Positions 1 to 8,987 are shown, counted from the stretch's first letter. The stretch is DNA of 64,000 nt from Actinophytocola algeriensis (GCF_014203735.1 NZ_JACHJQ010000010.1:341965-405964), one strand, 5' to 3'. Program-made: numbers and translations. The notes: generated from the letters alone by a model not told the origin.

Positions 1-292
1 CGGCCTCGTCGAGCTTCGCGGCGAACCCGCGGACGGTGGCCGTGTAGGTGTTCGTGACGGTGGCGCCGTACTCGCGGGCCAGCGCGGCGGTCGCGTTCCT
101 CGTGGCCGTCGCGCCCGCGTCGCCGTCCTTCAGCACGACGACGTAGCTGCCCGCGACGGGGTCGGCGGCCGCGAAGATCGAGCCGCCGGGCGCCGCGGCC
201 GCGGGGGTGGCCAGCACACCCGCGGCCAGTGCACACGCACCGGCCACCACACCGGCCACAGAGGCCGGCCTGGTCTTGCGATCGTGTCGCAT
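1..292 (-). CDS. Secreted subtilisin-like serine protease, N-terminal part
   Basis: Only the first 97 codons lie in the window; the gene continues past the left edge. It starts at ATG 292 behind a good ribosome site (AAAGGGAG, 7 bases upstream). The first 30 or so residues form a signal peptide: basic start MRHDRKTR, hydrophobic Val/Ala/Gly core, and an Ala-rich cleavage region near ATPAAAAPG. Next comes GSYVVVLKDGDAG, the typical first strand of the inhibitor I9 propeptide, followed by the ALAREYGATVTNTY and VRGFAAKL segments of the same domain. Secreted S8 subtilases of actinomycetes have this layout. The catalytic Asp, His and Ser are outside the window, so activity cannot be judged. Confidence 0.8.
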   Translation of the reverse strand, partial: MRHDRKTRPASVAGVVAGACALAAGVLATPAAAAPGGSIFAAADPVAGSYVVVLKDGDAGATATRNATAALAREYGATVTNTYTATVRGFAAKLDEA

Positions 293-439
293 GGGAGAAC
301 TCCCTTTCGCTGTCGTGGCTGCTGAGCAGGGGCTTGATGACGTACAGCCACGCGAACACGATCAGCCGGTGACCCCTTCGTGAACAATCCGTGTTTCAGT
401 ACGTAGGGATACCCGACTTTCGCGGCGAGAGGAGAGTCC

Positions 440-3325
440 GTGGCCCGCGCTCGACGACCGGCCAGGCCACGCATCCGCACCAGCTCCCCGGTGCTGGTCG
501 GGCGAGGTGACCAACTCGCGTCCCTGCACGCGGTGGCGGTGCTGCACCCGGCCGTCGTGCTCATCGAGGGCGAAGCCGGGGTCGGCAAGAGCAGGCTGCT
601 CGTGGAGGTGCTCTCCTCCGATCTGGGACCCACCACTCCCCTGGTCGGCCACTGCAGGCAACTGGGCGAGCCGTTCCCGTACGGGGCGGTGCTGGAGGCG
701 CTGCGCGGCGCCCGGTCACGGCTCGCGCAGGGACACGGGCAGCGGCCCGCGCTCAGCCCGGTCACCGGTGTGCTCGGGCCGCTGCTGCCCGAGATCGCCG
801 AGTACCTCCCGCCGCCACCCGGCCCGATCGGCGACCCCCGCGCGGAGCGGCACCGGTTGTTCCGCGCCGTGCGGGAGCTGACCGGTGCGCTCGGGCCGCT
901 GCTGCTCGCGATCGAGGACCTGCAGTGGGCCGACGACGGCACCCGGCAGCTGCTGCGGTTCCTCATGAGCGACCCGCCCCCGGCCCTGACGACGGTCGTC
1001 ACCTACCGGCGGGAGGACGTGCCGGGCGGGCTCCCGCTGGGTGCCGCGTACCGGCCGCCCGCCGGGGTGGTCAGCGTCGTGCTGGAGATCGCGCCGCTGA
1101 CCGTCGCCGAGGTCCGCGCGCTGACCGAGGCGATCCTCGGCGAGGAGACGGTGTCCGCCGAGTTCGCGGCCCGGCTGCACGAGCGGACCGCCGGGATCCC
1201 GTTCGTCGTCGAGGAAACCCTGCGTGCGCTGCGCAACCCCGGTGGCGCCGTGCACGCCGACGGCGCGACCGCGCGGCGGCTGCTGGACGCCGTGGCCGTA
1301 CCCGTCCTGCTGCGCGACGCCATGGCCGAACGGCTCGCCGCCCTGCCGACACAGGCGACCCGGCTGGTGCAGGCCGCCGCCGTGCTCGGGGTGCCGGCCG
1401 ACGCCGAACTGCTCGGCGAGGTCGCGGGGGTGCCGGAGCCGAGGCTGCGTGCCGCGCTCACCCACGCGCTCGCCGGGCACGTGCTCTACGAGCAGGACGG
1501 CGGCCGGTACGGGTTCCGGCACTCGCTCGCCAGGCAGGCGGTGTACGACACGATCGGCGGGCCCGACCGCGTGCACCTGCACGACCGCGCCATCGACGCG
1601 CTCGACCGGGTGACGCCGAAACCGCTGCGGCAGCTCGCCGAGCACAGCGAACAGGCCGGCCGGATGACGGCGTGGCTCACCTACGGGGAGGCGGCCGCCG
1701 ACCGGGCCGCCGAGGTGGGTGACGCGGCCACCACGACCGCGCTCCTGCAGCGGCTGCTGAACGAGCCCGCACTGCCCGCTGAGCACGTGGACCGGCTCGC
1801 GATCAAGCTCGGCAAGATCGCGCACACCGGGCTCGACCAGCGCGACCCGACGGAGACGCTCGAGCGGCTGCTTGGCGACCCCCGGCTGTCCACGTCCGTG
1901 CGTGGCGAGGTGCGGCTGTACCGGGGCCTGCTGCTCCTTCGGCAGGCGGGCGGCCTGGTCGCGGCCCGTTCCGAGATCGAGCGGGCCATCAACGACCTCA
2001 CCGAGCGGCCGGACCTCGCCGCGCGCGGCACGGCGGTGCTCGCGCTGTCCTACGTCGGCCAGGCGTCGCTCGACGACCTGCGGCCGTGGCTGGCGCGGCT
2101 CGCCGAGTACCGGGCGCACGCCGACGGCGAGCTGCGGCTCACGTTGCTGGCCAACGAGTTCGGGTCCCGCATGCACGTCGGCGACCCGACCGTGCTCACC
2201 AGCCTCCACGAGATCCCGGACGAGGTCGAGACCGTCGGCGAGCGGCACCACCTCGCCCGGCTGCGCTGCAACCTCGGCGACGCGTGCGCGGTGACCGGTC
2301 ACCTGCGGCTCGCGGGTGACCTGCTGCGCGACGGGCTGCGCGCGGCGGCCGACTGCGGCGCCACGTTCGTGGTGAGCACCGCCCGGTCCACGCAGGCGCG
2401 CCTCGACTGGTTCACCGGCCGGTGGGACGGTCTGGCCGACCGCGCCCACCGGATGCTCGACGAGTACCGCGACCTGTTCCCGGTGGCGAGCGAGCTGTGC
2501 CTCGTGCTCGGCTCGCTCGCGGTGACCCGCGGCGAGTGGGCGGCCGCCACCAGCCACTTCACCGAGACGGGCGCGTTCGCGCCGGAGGAGGCGATCAGCC
2601 AGGTGGCGATCGCCGGGTGCGCGGGGCTGGCGTGGAACGCGCTGGCGCAGGACGACCCGGCGGCCGCCTGCGACCACGTGGACCGCGGCCTGGACATCCT
2701 GCGGCACAAGGGTGTCTGGGCGTGGATCGGTGAGCTGGGCCCGGCCGCGGCGGCCTGCTACCTCGCGGCCGGACGAGAGGCGGACGCGGCGCGGCTGGTC
2801 GACGAGATGACCGCCGGACTCGCGGGCCTGGACGTGCCGATCGGCGTTGCGGCGCTGGCGCAGTGCCGGGGCCGCCTGGCGGAGCACCGCGGCGACCTCG
2901 ACGAGGCCGTCTCGCAGTACCGGACGGCCGCGACCGCCTACGAAGCGCTGCCCGCCCCGTACTTCGCGGCGACCGTCGCGGAACGCGAGGCGCAGTGCCT
3001 GCTGCCGACCGACCCCGACAAGGCGACCGAACAGCTGTCCGCGCTCGTGGACGTGTTCGACGCCCTCGGCGCCACCCGCGACGCGGCCCGCTGCCGCCAC
3101 CAGCTGCGCGGCGCGGGCAGCGGCAAACCGTCCCGCCGCGGCCGCCGCGGCTACGGCGACGAACTGTCCCCGAGGGAGATCGAGGTGGCCCGGCTGCTCG
3201 CGGGCGGCCACACGAACCGGGAGATCGCGGAGATCCTGTTCCTGTCGCCACGCACGGTCGAACAGCACGCGGCGCGTGTGCTCCGCAAGCTCGGTGTCAG
3301 TTCACGCAACCAGCTTCAGCTCTAG
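440..3325 (+). CDS. LAL-family (large ATP-binding) LuxR transcriptional regulator
   Basis: A 961-residue regulator of the MalT/LAL type. It has an N-terminal AAA-type ATPase with Walker A GEAGVGKS at residues 44-51 and a Walker B-like LLLAIEDLQWAD near 155-165, a long helical repeat middle, and a C-terminal LuxR helix-turn-helix at about 905-960 (SPREIEVARLLAGG and SPRTVEQHAARVLRKLG). Such proteins bind ATP and an inducer, then activate pathway-specific promoters. The start is GTG 440 directly behind GAGAGGAGAG; the length fits the family. It is divergent from the subtilase gene, with 147 bases between them. Neither the inducer nor the targets can be read from the sequence; the downstream peptide/SDR pair and the upstream protease are the nearest candidates. 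Confidence 0.9.
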   Translation: MARARRPARPRIRTSSPVLVGRGDQLASLHAVAVLHPAVVLIEGEAGVGKSRLLVEVLSSDLGPTTPLVGHCRQLGEPFPYGAVLEALRGARSRLAQGHGQRPALSPVTGVLGPLLPEIAEYLPPPPGPIGDPRAERHRLFRAVRELTGALGPLLLAIEDLQWADDGTRQLLRFLMSDPPPALTTVVTYRREDVPGGLPLGAAYRPPAGVVSVVLEIAPLTVAEVRALTEAILGEETVSAEFAARLHERTAGIPFVVEETLRALRNPGGAVHADGATARRLLDAVAVPVLLRDAMAERLAALPTQATRLVQAAAVLGVPADAELLGEVAGVPEPRLRAALTHALAGHVLYEQDGGRYGFRHSLARQAVYDTIGGPDRVHLHDRAIDALDRVTPKPLRQLAEHSEQAGRMTAWLTYGEAAADRAAEVGDAATTTALLQRLLNEPALPAEHVDRLAIKLGKIAHTGLDQRDPTETLERLLGDPRLSTSVRGEVRLYRGLLLLRQAGGLVAARSEIERAINDLTERPDLAARGTAVLALSYVGQASLDDLRPWLARLAEYRAHADGELRLTLLANEFGSRMHVGDPTVLTSLHEIPDEVETVGERHHLARLRCNLGDACAVTGHLRLAGDLLRDGLRAAADCGATFVVSTARSTQARLDWFTGRWDGLADRAHRMLDEYRDLFPVASELCLVLGSLAVTRGEWAAATSHFTETGAFAPEEAISQVAIAGCAGLAWNALAQDDPAAACDHVDRGLDILRHKGVWAWIGELGPAAAACYLAAGREADAARLVDEMTAGLAGLDVPIGVAALAQCRGRLAEHRGDLDEAVSQYRTAATAYEALPAPYFAATVAEREAQCLLPTDPDKATEQLSALVDVFDALGATRDAARCRHQLRGAGSGKPSRRGRRGYGDELSPREIEVARLLAGGHTNREIAEILFLSPRTVEQHAARVLRKLGVSSRNQLQL

Positions 3326-3439
3326 ATTGCTGTTTCGCCGGACGTCTTGCACGGGGTGGTGTGTCCTCGCCGGACGGGCCTCCGACTACCGCCGACCCAA
3401 TACGCCGATCACCGTGGTTCGGTCAGTAACCTGAGGATC

Positions 3440-3601
3440 ATGGTTTCGAAGGACGATCTGCTCCGGGTGCTGCCGATGCGCGGCCTCCGTGCCGACTACG
3501 GCACCAAATCCTCTCGCACGGGCGGCGCCAAGATGAACAACCAGTACGTGGGCAGGAAAGTCACCGAGGAAGCCGTGCGACGGCTGGGGAGCGACGCGTG
3601 A
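3440..3601 (+). CDS. Small basic protein (53 aa) coupled to SDR gene
   Basis: A 53-codon frame from ATG 3440 (GAGG 3 bases upstream) whose TGA overlaps the GTG of the SDR gene by 4 bases, a sign of translational coupling. The product begins MVSKDDLLRVLPMRG, has a Gly/Ser/Lys centre (YGTKSSRTGGAKMNNQY) and ends EEAVRRLGSDA. It has no signal peptide, membrane segment or cysteine. I do not recognise the family. It could be a small partner protein or a precursor peptide for the adjacent oxidoreductase, or simply a coupling leader. The spacing and codon use support translation; the function is unknown. Confidence 0.5.
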   Translation: MVSKDDLLRVLPMRGLRADYGTKSSRTGGAKMNNQYVGRKVTEEAVRRLGSDA

Positions 3602-4350
3602 GCCGGGGTGTCCTGGTCACCGGGGCGTCCGGTGACCTCGGACGGGCGATCGCGGTGGCGTTCGCCCGTGCGGGGGACCGGGTGGCGGTGCACTACTCGG
3701 CACGCAGGGCCGAGGCGGAGCAGACCCTCGCCGAACTGCCCGGCGACGGCCACGCGCTGGTGTCGGGTGACCTCGCCGACCCCCGGCAGGTCGCGGACCT
3801 CGCCGCGGCCGCGGCGAGCGCACTCGGCGGTGTGGACGTACTGGTCAACAACGCCGCGGTCGTCACGAGCGGCTACGCGGTGGCGGACGCCGACTACGAG
3901 ACCTGGCAGCAGGCGTGGCGCGAGACCCTCGACGTGAACCTGTTCGGCGCGGCCAACCTCAGCTACTGCGTCGCGCGCGGGCTCATCGACCGGGGCGCCG
4001 AGGGTGCCATCGTGAACGTCGGCTCGCGCGGCGCCTTCCGCGGTGAGCCGGACGCACCGGCGTACGGCGCCAGCAAGGCAGGCCTGCACGCGCTCGGCCA
4101 GTCGCTGGCGGTGGCCCTCGCCCCGCACGGGATCTCGGTGACCTCGGTGGCACCCGGCTTCGTCGAGACCGACCGGGTCGCCGACCGGCTCTCCGGCGAC
4201 AGCGGGGCCGCGATCCGCGCACAGAGCCCGCACAACCGGGTCGCCAGGCCGGAGGAGGTCGCGGCCGCCGTCGTCTACCTGGCCTCCCCGGCCGCCCGCT
4301 GGTCGACTGGCGCCGTCCTGGACGTCAACGGCGCGTCCTACCTGCGCTGA
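3598..4350 (+). CDS. SDR-family NAD(P)-dependent oxidoreductase
   Basis: A 250-residue classical short-chain dehydrogenase/reductase. The cofactor motif TGASGDLG is at residues 7-14, the structural NNAA at about 84-87, the catalytic Ser in NVGSRGAF near 141, and YGASK with catalytic Tyr156 and Lys160. The C-terminal PEEVAAAVVYLASP and DVNGASY segments are typical of FabG-like members. Starting HYSARRAEAEQ after the second strand, where NADPH enzymes often carry basic residues, it probably prefers NADPH. It starts at GTG 3598, overlapping the preceding 53-codon gene. The substrate is unknown; FabG-like specificity is possible, but no fatty-acid genes are nearby. Confidence 0.9.
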   Translation: MSRGVLVTGASGDLGRAIAVAFARAGDRVAVHYSARRAEAEQTLAELPGDGHALVSGDLADPRQVADLAAAAASALGGVDVLVNNAAVVTSGYAVADADYETWQQAWRETLDVNLFGAANLSYCVARGLIDRGAEGAIVNVGSRGAFRGEPDAPAYGASKAGLHALGQSLAVALAPHGISVTSVAPGFVETDRVADRLSGDSGAAIRAQSPHNRVARPEEVAAAVVYLASPAARWSTGAVLDVNGASYLR

Positions 4351-4563
4351 CGTGCCCCGCTGTTGCACACCTCGGTGAGTGCCGGCGGGAGAACACGACT
4401 CGGACATGTCGAACAGCGGAACGACAGCGCCACAGTCGTTCACTGGAGTCGGAGGCCGGAACACAACCGCATTGTGCGGGCGATGTGCGCGATTCCACTG
4501 TGAACTGTGCCTTGTGGACGCACCGCGTCGGTGACCGCGATGCCGCGAAGCTAGGGTCGGGGT

Positions 4564-5808
4564 ATGTCGATCATTCCAGACACGGCGGGTTTCCAGCCCG
4601 ACGGCGACGCGAGCTGGGCCGACCCGGCCACCGGGGACCGCATGTCCGTGCAGTTCTTCGACCTGGTGCCGAACCTGCCCGCGGGTCTGGACGACGTGCC
4701 GCGCCTGCGTTACGAGCTGGCCGTGCAGACGGCCGACTTCGGTGGGCTCGTCGAGGCGTTCGTGGTGTCCCTCGACGGGTCGCCCGCCCTGTTGCAGGTG
4801 GTCAAGGTGCCGTTGCCGGACCGGCCGGGGCAGGCCTTCATCGCCTCGGTCACCGTGCCCAAGGCGACCGCCAGCGCCGTGGTGCAGCTGCTCCTGATCG
4901 AAGGGCCCACCACCGGGGTCCGCGAGGCGATGGTGCTCTCCGACGTCATCAGCGAGACCGGGAACCCCGACGCGTTCTACGCCCCGCACCCCTACGCGCC
5001 GCAGACCCAGCCCAAGCTGCCCTGGCACCGCGCCGACGACCCCCGGTTCGACGAGCGGCTGCCCGACCACCCGCTGAGCCGCGCCCGGCGCTGGCTGCGG
5101 CACGTGCTGGCCACCGCCCAGCTGGCCCCGGAGTTCGCCGCGCTGCCGCCGTTCGGATCGCCGGTGTCGGTGTCCATCGGGTTGCCGATCGGGCCGTTCC
5201 TGCCACTGTGGACGGTCAACGAGACGATGACGTTCTGGCGGCTGCCGGACCCCGGTGCGGTGCGCGCGCAGCTGGGCCACGGCGCAACGGACCGGCGCCC
5301 GGTGACCCAGAGCGAGTCGTGTGAGGCGGCCTGGCTCGACCCGGCGGAGGGCGTGCTCACGTTGTCGCCGAACCTGCCGCCCGTGCGGGTCACGCCGGTC
5401 AGCGACGAGACGGCGTACACGAGCATCACGTCGGAGGACATCGTCGCGGCGTTCGACTGGATCGGCGAGCTGTCCGTCGCCGCGGGCGAACGGGCCGAGA
5501 TGCTGCTCGTGCGCACCGCCGCCACCGCCGATGGCGCGGACAAGTTCGTGTTGATGTGCCTGCAGGTGCACGACGGCGACCGGGCCAACCCGACGTGCGT
5601 CGTGGAGACCTCACCGGTGCCGGTCGGCGCGCAGTTCTGGGACACCTTGCCGCCGCTGCCCACCCCGGACAAGGCCGGCTTCGCCCGCACCCGCGACGCC
5701 GACCACGCCCGCGTCGACGGCAGGCTGACCATGTGGGCGGTGCAGACCTGGGACCTCCACCCGTACCGGCTGATGCTGTCGTACAAGCCGAACCCGGACC
5801 TGCGCTGA
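4564..5808 (+). CDS. Hypothetical protein, 414 aa
   Basis: A 414-residue acidic soluble-looking protein without signal peptide, membrane segments or a motif I recognise. Codon bias at third positions is strong, so it is surely coding. It starts MSIIPDTAGFQPDG and is rich in Pro, Asp and beta-prone stretches, such as VVQLLLIEGPTTG and FVLMCLQVHDGDR. A TAGGGT hexamer at 4552-4557 ends 6 bases before the ATG and there is no Shine-Dalgarno sequence, so the transcript may be leaderless. The 213 bases before it hold nothing else I can identify. It is followed directly by the mobile element at 5836. Function unknown. Confidence 0.7.
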   Translation: MSIIPDTAGFQPDGDASWADPATGDRMSVQFFDLVPNLPAGLDDVPRLRYELAVQTADFGGLVEAFVVSLDGSPALLQVVKVPLPDRPGQAFIASVTVPKATASAVVQLLLIEGPTTGVREAMVLSDVISETGNPDAFYAPHPYAPQTQPKLPWHRADDPRFDERLPDHPLSRARRWLRHVLATAQLAPEFAALPPFGSPVSVSIGLPIGPFLPLWTVNETMTFWRLPDPGAVRAQLGHGATDRRPVTQSESCEAAWLDPAEGVLTLSPNLPPVRVTPVSDETAYTSITSEDIVAAFDWIGELSVAAGERAEMLLVRTAATADGADKFVLMCLQVHDGDRANPTCVVETSPVPVGAQFWDTLPPLPTPDKAGFARTRDADHARVDGRLTMWAVQTWDLHPYRLMLSYKPNPDLR

Positions 5809-5835
5809 GCAAGGACCAGACGGTCCCGGAGCGCG

Positions 5836-6187
5836 GCTAGTGCTGTGTACACCGACGTTTGCCGGGTCCTGCGGCGGGTTCGGCCAGCCGACGGTGATCG
5901 CCGTACCCGGGGTGGGCTGGATTTGCCGTGAAAGGCGCGTTGAGGCCGTTGAGTGCCCTGAAAAGCGCCTTTCACAGCGTGGCCAATGCCGTGAAAGCGC
6001 CTTTCACGCACAACAGACGTCGTGAGGGTGCGGGAGACGCCGGGGGGCGCAAGCCCCACACCACACCCGAGGCTGCCTGCCATCCCAGAGACCTGCCCCT
6101 CCGGCGAGGAGCCGCCGGAGGCAAACCCACCCGGCGAGAACAAACCACGAACCAATCCCGGCCAACGTCAGCGGGCACAGCACTAGC
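5836..6187. mobile_element. MITE-like non-autonomous element with terminal inverted repeats
   Basis: A 352-bp non-coding segment bounded by GCTAGTGCTGTG at the left end and its exact reverse complement at the right end (6176-6187). The match continues inward as an imperfect inverted repeat: 26 of about 31 positions agree, including GACGTT and GCCGGG blocks. Both ends carry TA (within CTAG), as expected for elements that duplicate a TA target. The left 100 bp are about 90% identical to the end of the insertion sequence at 63817-63916. Inside there is no credible gene. It contains GTGAAAGGCGC-type palindromes (5928-6008) and a hairpin with CCTCCGGC arms (6098-6121). It is probably mobilised in trans by a transposase like the one at the right edge. 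Confidence 0.75.
5928..6008. repeat. GTGAAAGGCGC-type palindromic repeats
   Basis: GTGAAAGGCGC at 5928-5938 is repeated in inverse orientation as GCGCCTTTCAC at 5965-5975. A second compact palindrome, CGTGAAAG-CGC-CTTTCACG, spans 5990-6008. Together they could fold into one or two hairpins. The cluster is inside the MITE-like element. It may be structural, or may act as a bidirectional terminator for the gene upstream. Confidence 0.6.
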
Positions 6188-6196
6188 ATCGACACC

Positions 6197-8137
6197 ATGA
6201 TCGACCAGTTGAACTGGGGCGTCCTCGGTCCCGGCGGCATCGCCCGCACGTTCGCCCGGCAGCTACCGCTCTCCCGCACCGGGCGCCTGGTCGCCGTCGG
6301 CAGCCGGGACGCGGCGAGGGCGGCGGCGTTCGCGGACGAGTTCGGCGCCGCGCGGTCCTACGGCTCGTACGAGGAGTTGCTCGCCGACCCCGAGGTCGAC
6401 GCCGTCTACCTCGCGACCCCGCACCCCGCGCACCCCGAGTGGGTCATCCGCGCCGCCGAGGCGGGCAAGCACGTCCTGTGCGAGAAGCCGCTCGCGGTCA
6501 CCTGGGCGCACGCCATGGCCGCCGTCGAGGCGGCCCACAGGCACGACGTCTTCCTGATGGAGGCGTACATGTACCGGCACCACCCCCAGATGCGGCTGCT
6601 CACCGACCTGGTCCGCGACGGCGTGCTCGGCACGGTCGCGCACGTCCAGGCGTCCTTCTCCTTCGCGGCGACGCCGGACCCGGCAGGGCGGCTGTTCGCG
6701 CCGTCGCTGGCAGGCGGCGGGATCCTCGACGTCGGCGGCTACCCGGTGTCCGCGGCCCGCCTCGTCGCGGGTGCGGCGCGCGGGCTGCCGTTCGCGGACC
6801 CGGTCGCGGTGACCGGGGCAGGCCGGATCGGCGCGACCGGCGTCGACGAGTGGGCGGTGGCGACGCTCGACTTCGGTGCCGGGCTGGTCGCACAGGTCGC
6901 CACGGGCGTCCGGGTCGCCGCCGACGACGCGCTGCGGGTCTACGGCAGTGAGGGGTACGCCGAGGTGCCCGACCCGTGGCTGCCGCCCGACGGCGCGCCC
7001 GGCCGGGTGGTGCTGCACCTGGCGGACGAGGAGGCCCGGGAGGTCACGACGCCACCGGCGGCGCAGTACGCGCTGGAGGCCGACTCGGTCGCCGAACACC
7101 TCGCCGCGCGCGAGTCGCCGGTGATGTCGTTGGCCGACAGCCTCGGGAACGCGACGGTCCTCGACAGCTGGCGGCACGCCATCGGCCTGACCTACCCGAT
7201 GGAGCGGGAGGTGCCGCCCCTGCCGGGCACCCCGCGGCGGCAGATGGCGACCGGCACGCTGCCGGGCATCGCCAAGCCGGTGTCGCGCCTGGTGATGGGC
7301 GTGGACAACCAGCGCGACCTGACCCACGCGGCCGTCATGTTCGACGACTTCGCCGAGCAGGGCGGCAACACGTTCGACACGGCGTGGATCTACGGCGAGG
7401 GCATGCTGGAACCCTTGCTGGGCAAGTGGATCCGCAGCCGCGGCGTCCGTGACGACGTGGTGGTCGTCGGCAAGGGCGCGCACACCCCGCACTGTGACCC
7501 GGAGTCGCTGCGCCGCCAGCTCGCCGAATCACTGGACCGCCTCGGCACCGACCACGTCGACCTGTACCTGATGCACCGCGACAACCTCGACGTGCCGGTC
7601 GGCGAGTTCGTCGACGTGCTGGCGGAGGAACGCGAGGCGGGCCGGGTCACCGCCTACGGCGTGTCGAACTGGACCCTGGACCGCGTCGACGAGGCGCTGG
7701 CGTACGCGCGGCAGCACGGCAGGGCGGGTTTCGCCGCGCTCAGCAACCACTTCAGCCTCGCCGAGGCGTACGCGGTGCCGTGGCCGGGCTGCGTCCACGC
7801 GACCGACGCGGCATCACAGTCCTGGCTCCGCGACCACGACCTCGCGCTGCTGCCGTGGTCCAGCCAGGCGCGGGGCTTCTTCGCGGGCAACGACGACGAG
7901 GAAGTGGCGCGCTGCTACCACAGTGCGGCGAACTTCGGCCGCCGGGAGCGGGCGCGGGCGCTGGCGGCGGACCTCGGTGTCCCGGCGACGGCGGTCGCGC
8001 TGGCGTTCGTGCTGCACCAGCCGTTCGCGACGTTCCCGTTGATCGGCCCGCGCACCCTCGCGGAGACCCACGGCTCGCTGCGGGCACTCGAGGTGGCACT
8101 GACGCCGGAACAGGTGGCGTGGCTGGCCGACGGGTGA
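6197..8137 (+). CDS. Gfo/Idh/MocA oxidoreductase fused to aldo/keto reductase
   Basis: A 646-residue two-enzyme fusion. Residues 1-330 are a Gfo/Idh/MocA dehydrogenase: Rossmann loop GVLGPGGIA at the start, EKPLA with the catalytic-region Lys near 97, then a GGGILDVGGYPV substrate domain. Residues 350-646 are an aldo/keto reductase barrel with a complete tetrad: Asp394 and Tyr399 in FDTAWIYG, Lys426 in VVVGKGA and His460 in LYLMHRDN. Both halves use NAD(P)(H) and probably act on sugars or polyols, perhaps as an oxidation-reduction pair on one substrate. The start ATG 6197 lies 9 bases past the MITE end. A TAGCAT hexamer (6184-6189), made partly by that end, could be a -10 box for a leaderless message. 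Substrate unknown. Confidence 0.85.
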   Translation: MIDQLNWGVLGPGGIARTFARQLPLSRTGRLVAVGSRDAARAAAFADEFGAARSYGSYEELLADPEVDAVYLATPHPAHPEWVIRAAEAGKHVLCEKPLAVTWAHAMAAVEAAHRHDVFLMEAYMYRHHPQMRLLTDLVRDGVLGTVAHVQASFSFAATPDPAGRLFAPSLAGGGILDVGGYPVSAARLVAGAARGLPFADPVAVTGAGRIGATGVDEWAVATLDFGAGLVAQVATGVRVAADDALRVYGSEGYAEVPDPWLPPDGAPGRVVLHLADEEAREVTTPPAAQYALEADSVAEHLAARESPVMSLADSLGNATVLDSWRHAIGLTYPMEREVPPLPGTPRRQMATGTLPGIAKPVSRLVMGVDNQRDLTHAAVMFDDFAEQGGNTFDTAWIYGEGMLEPLLGKWIRSRGVRDDVVVVGKGAHTPHCDPESLRRQLAESLDRLGTDHVDLYLMHRDNLDVPVGEFVDVLAEEREAGRVTAYGVSNWTLDRVDEALAYARQHGRAGFAALSNHFSLAEAYAVPWPGCVHATDAASQSWLRDHDLALLPWSSQARGFFAGNDDEEVARCYHSAANFGRRERARALAADLGVPATAVALAFVLHQPFATFPLIGPRTLAETHGSLRALEVALTPEQVAWLADG

Positions 8138-8147
8138 CCGGCTCGTT

Positions 8148-8987
8148 TCAGGACTCCTGCCGGGGTGCCGGGGTGTCGCGCCTGCGTTCGTAGGGCAGGA
8201 GCTCACCCGCGGTGACCGCGAACGGCAGGTGGTTGCCCGGGGGCGGGAGCGGGCAGGTGGCGAAGTCGGTGAACGCGCAGGGCAGGTTGCGCGCCCGGTT
8301 GAAGTCGAGCCGCACCTCTCCGTCGTCCTGGCTTTCCACGTCCAGCGCCCGGTTCGCGGCGTAGGTGGTCACGCCACTGGTGGCGTCGGTGAACAGGATG
8401 CTCAACCCGTCACCGCCCAGCCCGTTGAAGGCGGTGAGCGTGTGGGTCACGCCGTCGTGCTCGAACCGCACGACACCGGGACTGGCATAGACGTGGCTGA
8501 GCCCCTCGACCACCGCGCCGACCGTCACCGGGCGGGGCCGCTCGAACGGCTCGAACCGCCCTCGCACCACCCATCCCGGGTCCGGGTCGTAGGTCGGGAC
8601 ACCGGCGAACAACGCCAGCGCGGGCGCGCTCGGGTCGTGCACCCGGACGAGGTAGCCGGACCGGCGGGCGACCTCGATCTCCACGTCACCGAAGGCCACC
8701 CGGGCTCCGGCGCCACTGTTCACCAGCTCGAACCGGTGCACACCTGTCAGCGGTGCGCCCTCGGCCGCCAACTCCGCACCGTCCGGGTCCACGTAGGCGG
8801 CATCGTTGTCCTGCCACCACTTCCCCGGCACACCCGGGTACTCCTGGGGGGTGTAGGACAGCCAGTCCAGGGACACCAGCGCCAGCCATCCGTACGGGTG
8901 GGCCAGCTCCCGCTCCCTGGCTACCTTCCACTGCTGCCACCGGTGCACGAAACGGGCGGAACTGGCGTATGTGGTGTCCGGGCTCAT
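8148..8987 (-). CDS. DUF1684 domain-containing protein
   Basis: A 279-residue cytoplasmic protein with the characteristic C-terminal block of the DUF1684 family (CAFTDFATCPLPPPGN and GELLPYE). Upstream regions YGWLALVSLDWL and AFNGLGGDGLSILFTDATSG also fit that family. The start ATG 8987 has GGAGG four bases upstream. A longer open frame upstream of it lacks coding character. The family is widespread in actinomycetes and its biochemical role is unknown. The gene converges with the fused dehydrogenase gene, with 10 bases between them. Confidence 0.85.
   Translation of the reverse strand: MSPDTTYASSARFVHRWQQWKVARERELAHPYGWLALVSLDWLSYTPQEYPGVPGKWWQDNDAAYVDPDGAELAAEGAPLTGVHRFELVNSGAGARVAFGDVEIEVARRSGYLVRVHDPSAPALALFAGVPTYDPDPGWVVRGRFEPFERPRPVTVGAVVEGLSHVYASPGVVRFEHDGVTHTLTAFNGLGGDGLSILFTDATSGVTTYAANRALDVESQDDGEVRLDFNRARNLPCAFTDFATCPLPPPGNHLPFAVTAGELLPYERRRDTPAPRQES

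Noticed and set aside
716..3268. Very long open frame on the minus strand opposite the LAL regulator
   Set aside because: Typical antisense shadow of a high-GC gene: the product is a low-complexity Arg/Gly/Pro-rich chain with no motifs, while the plus strand encodes a complete regulator.
5840..6200. Short open frames of 61 to 91 codons inside the MITE
   Set aside because: They follow the repeats and palindromes, have no ribosome sites and poor codon bias; the segment is better explained as non-coding mobile DNA.
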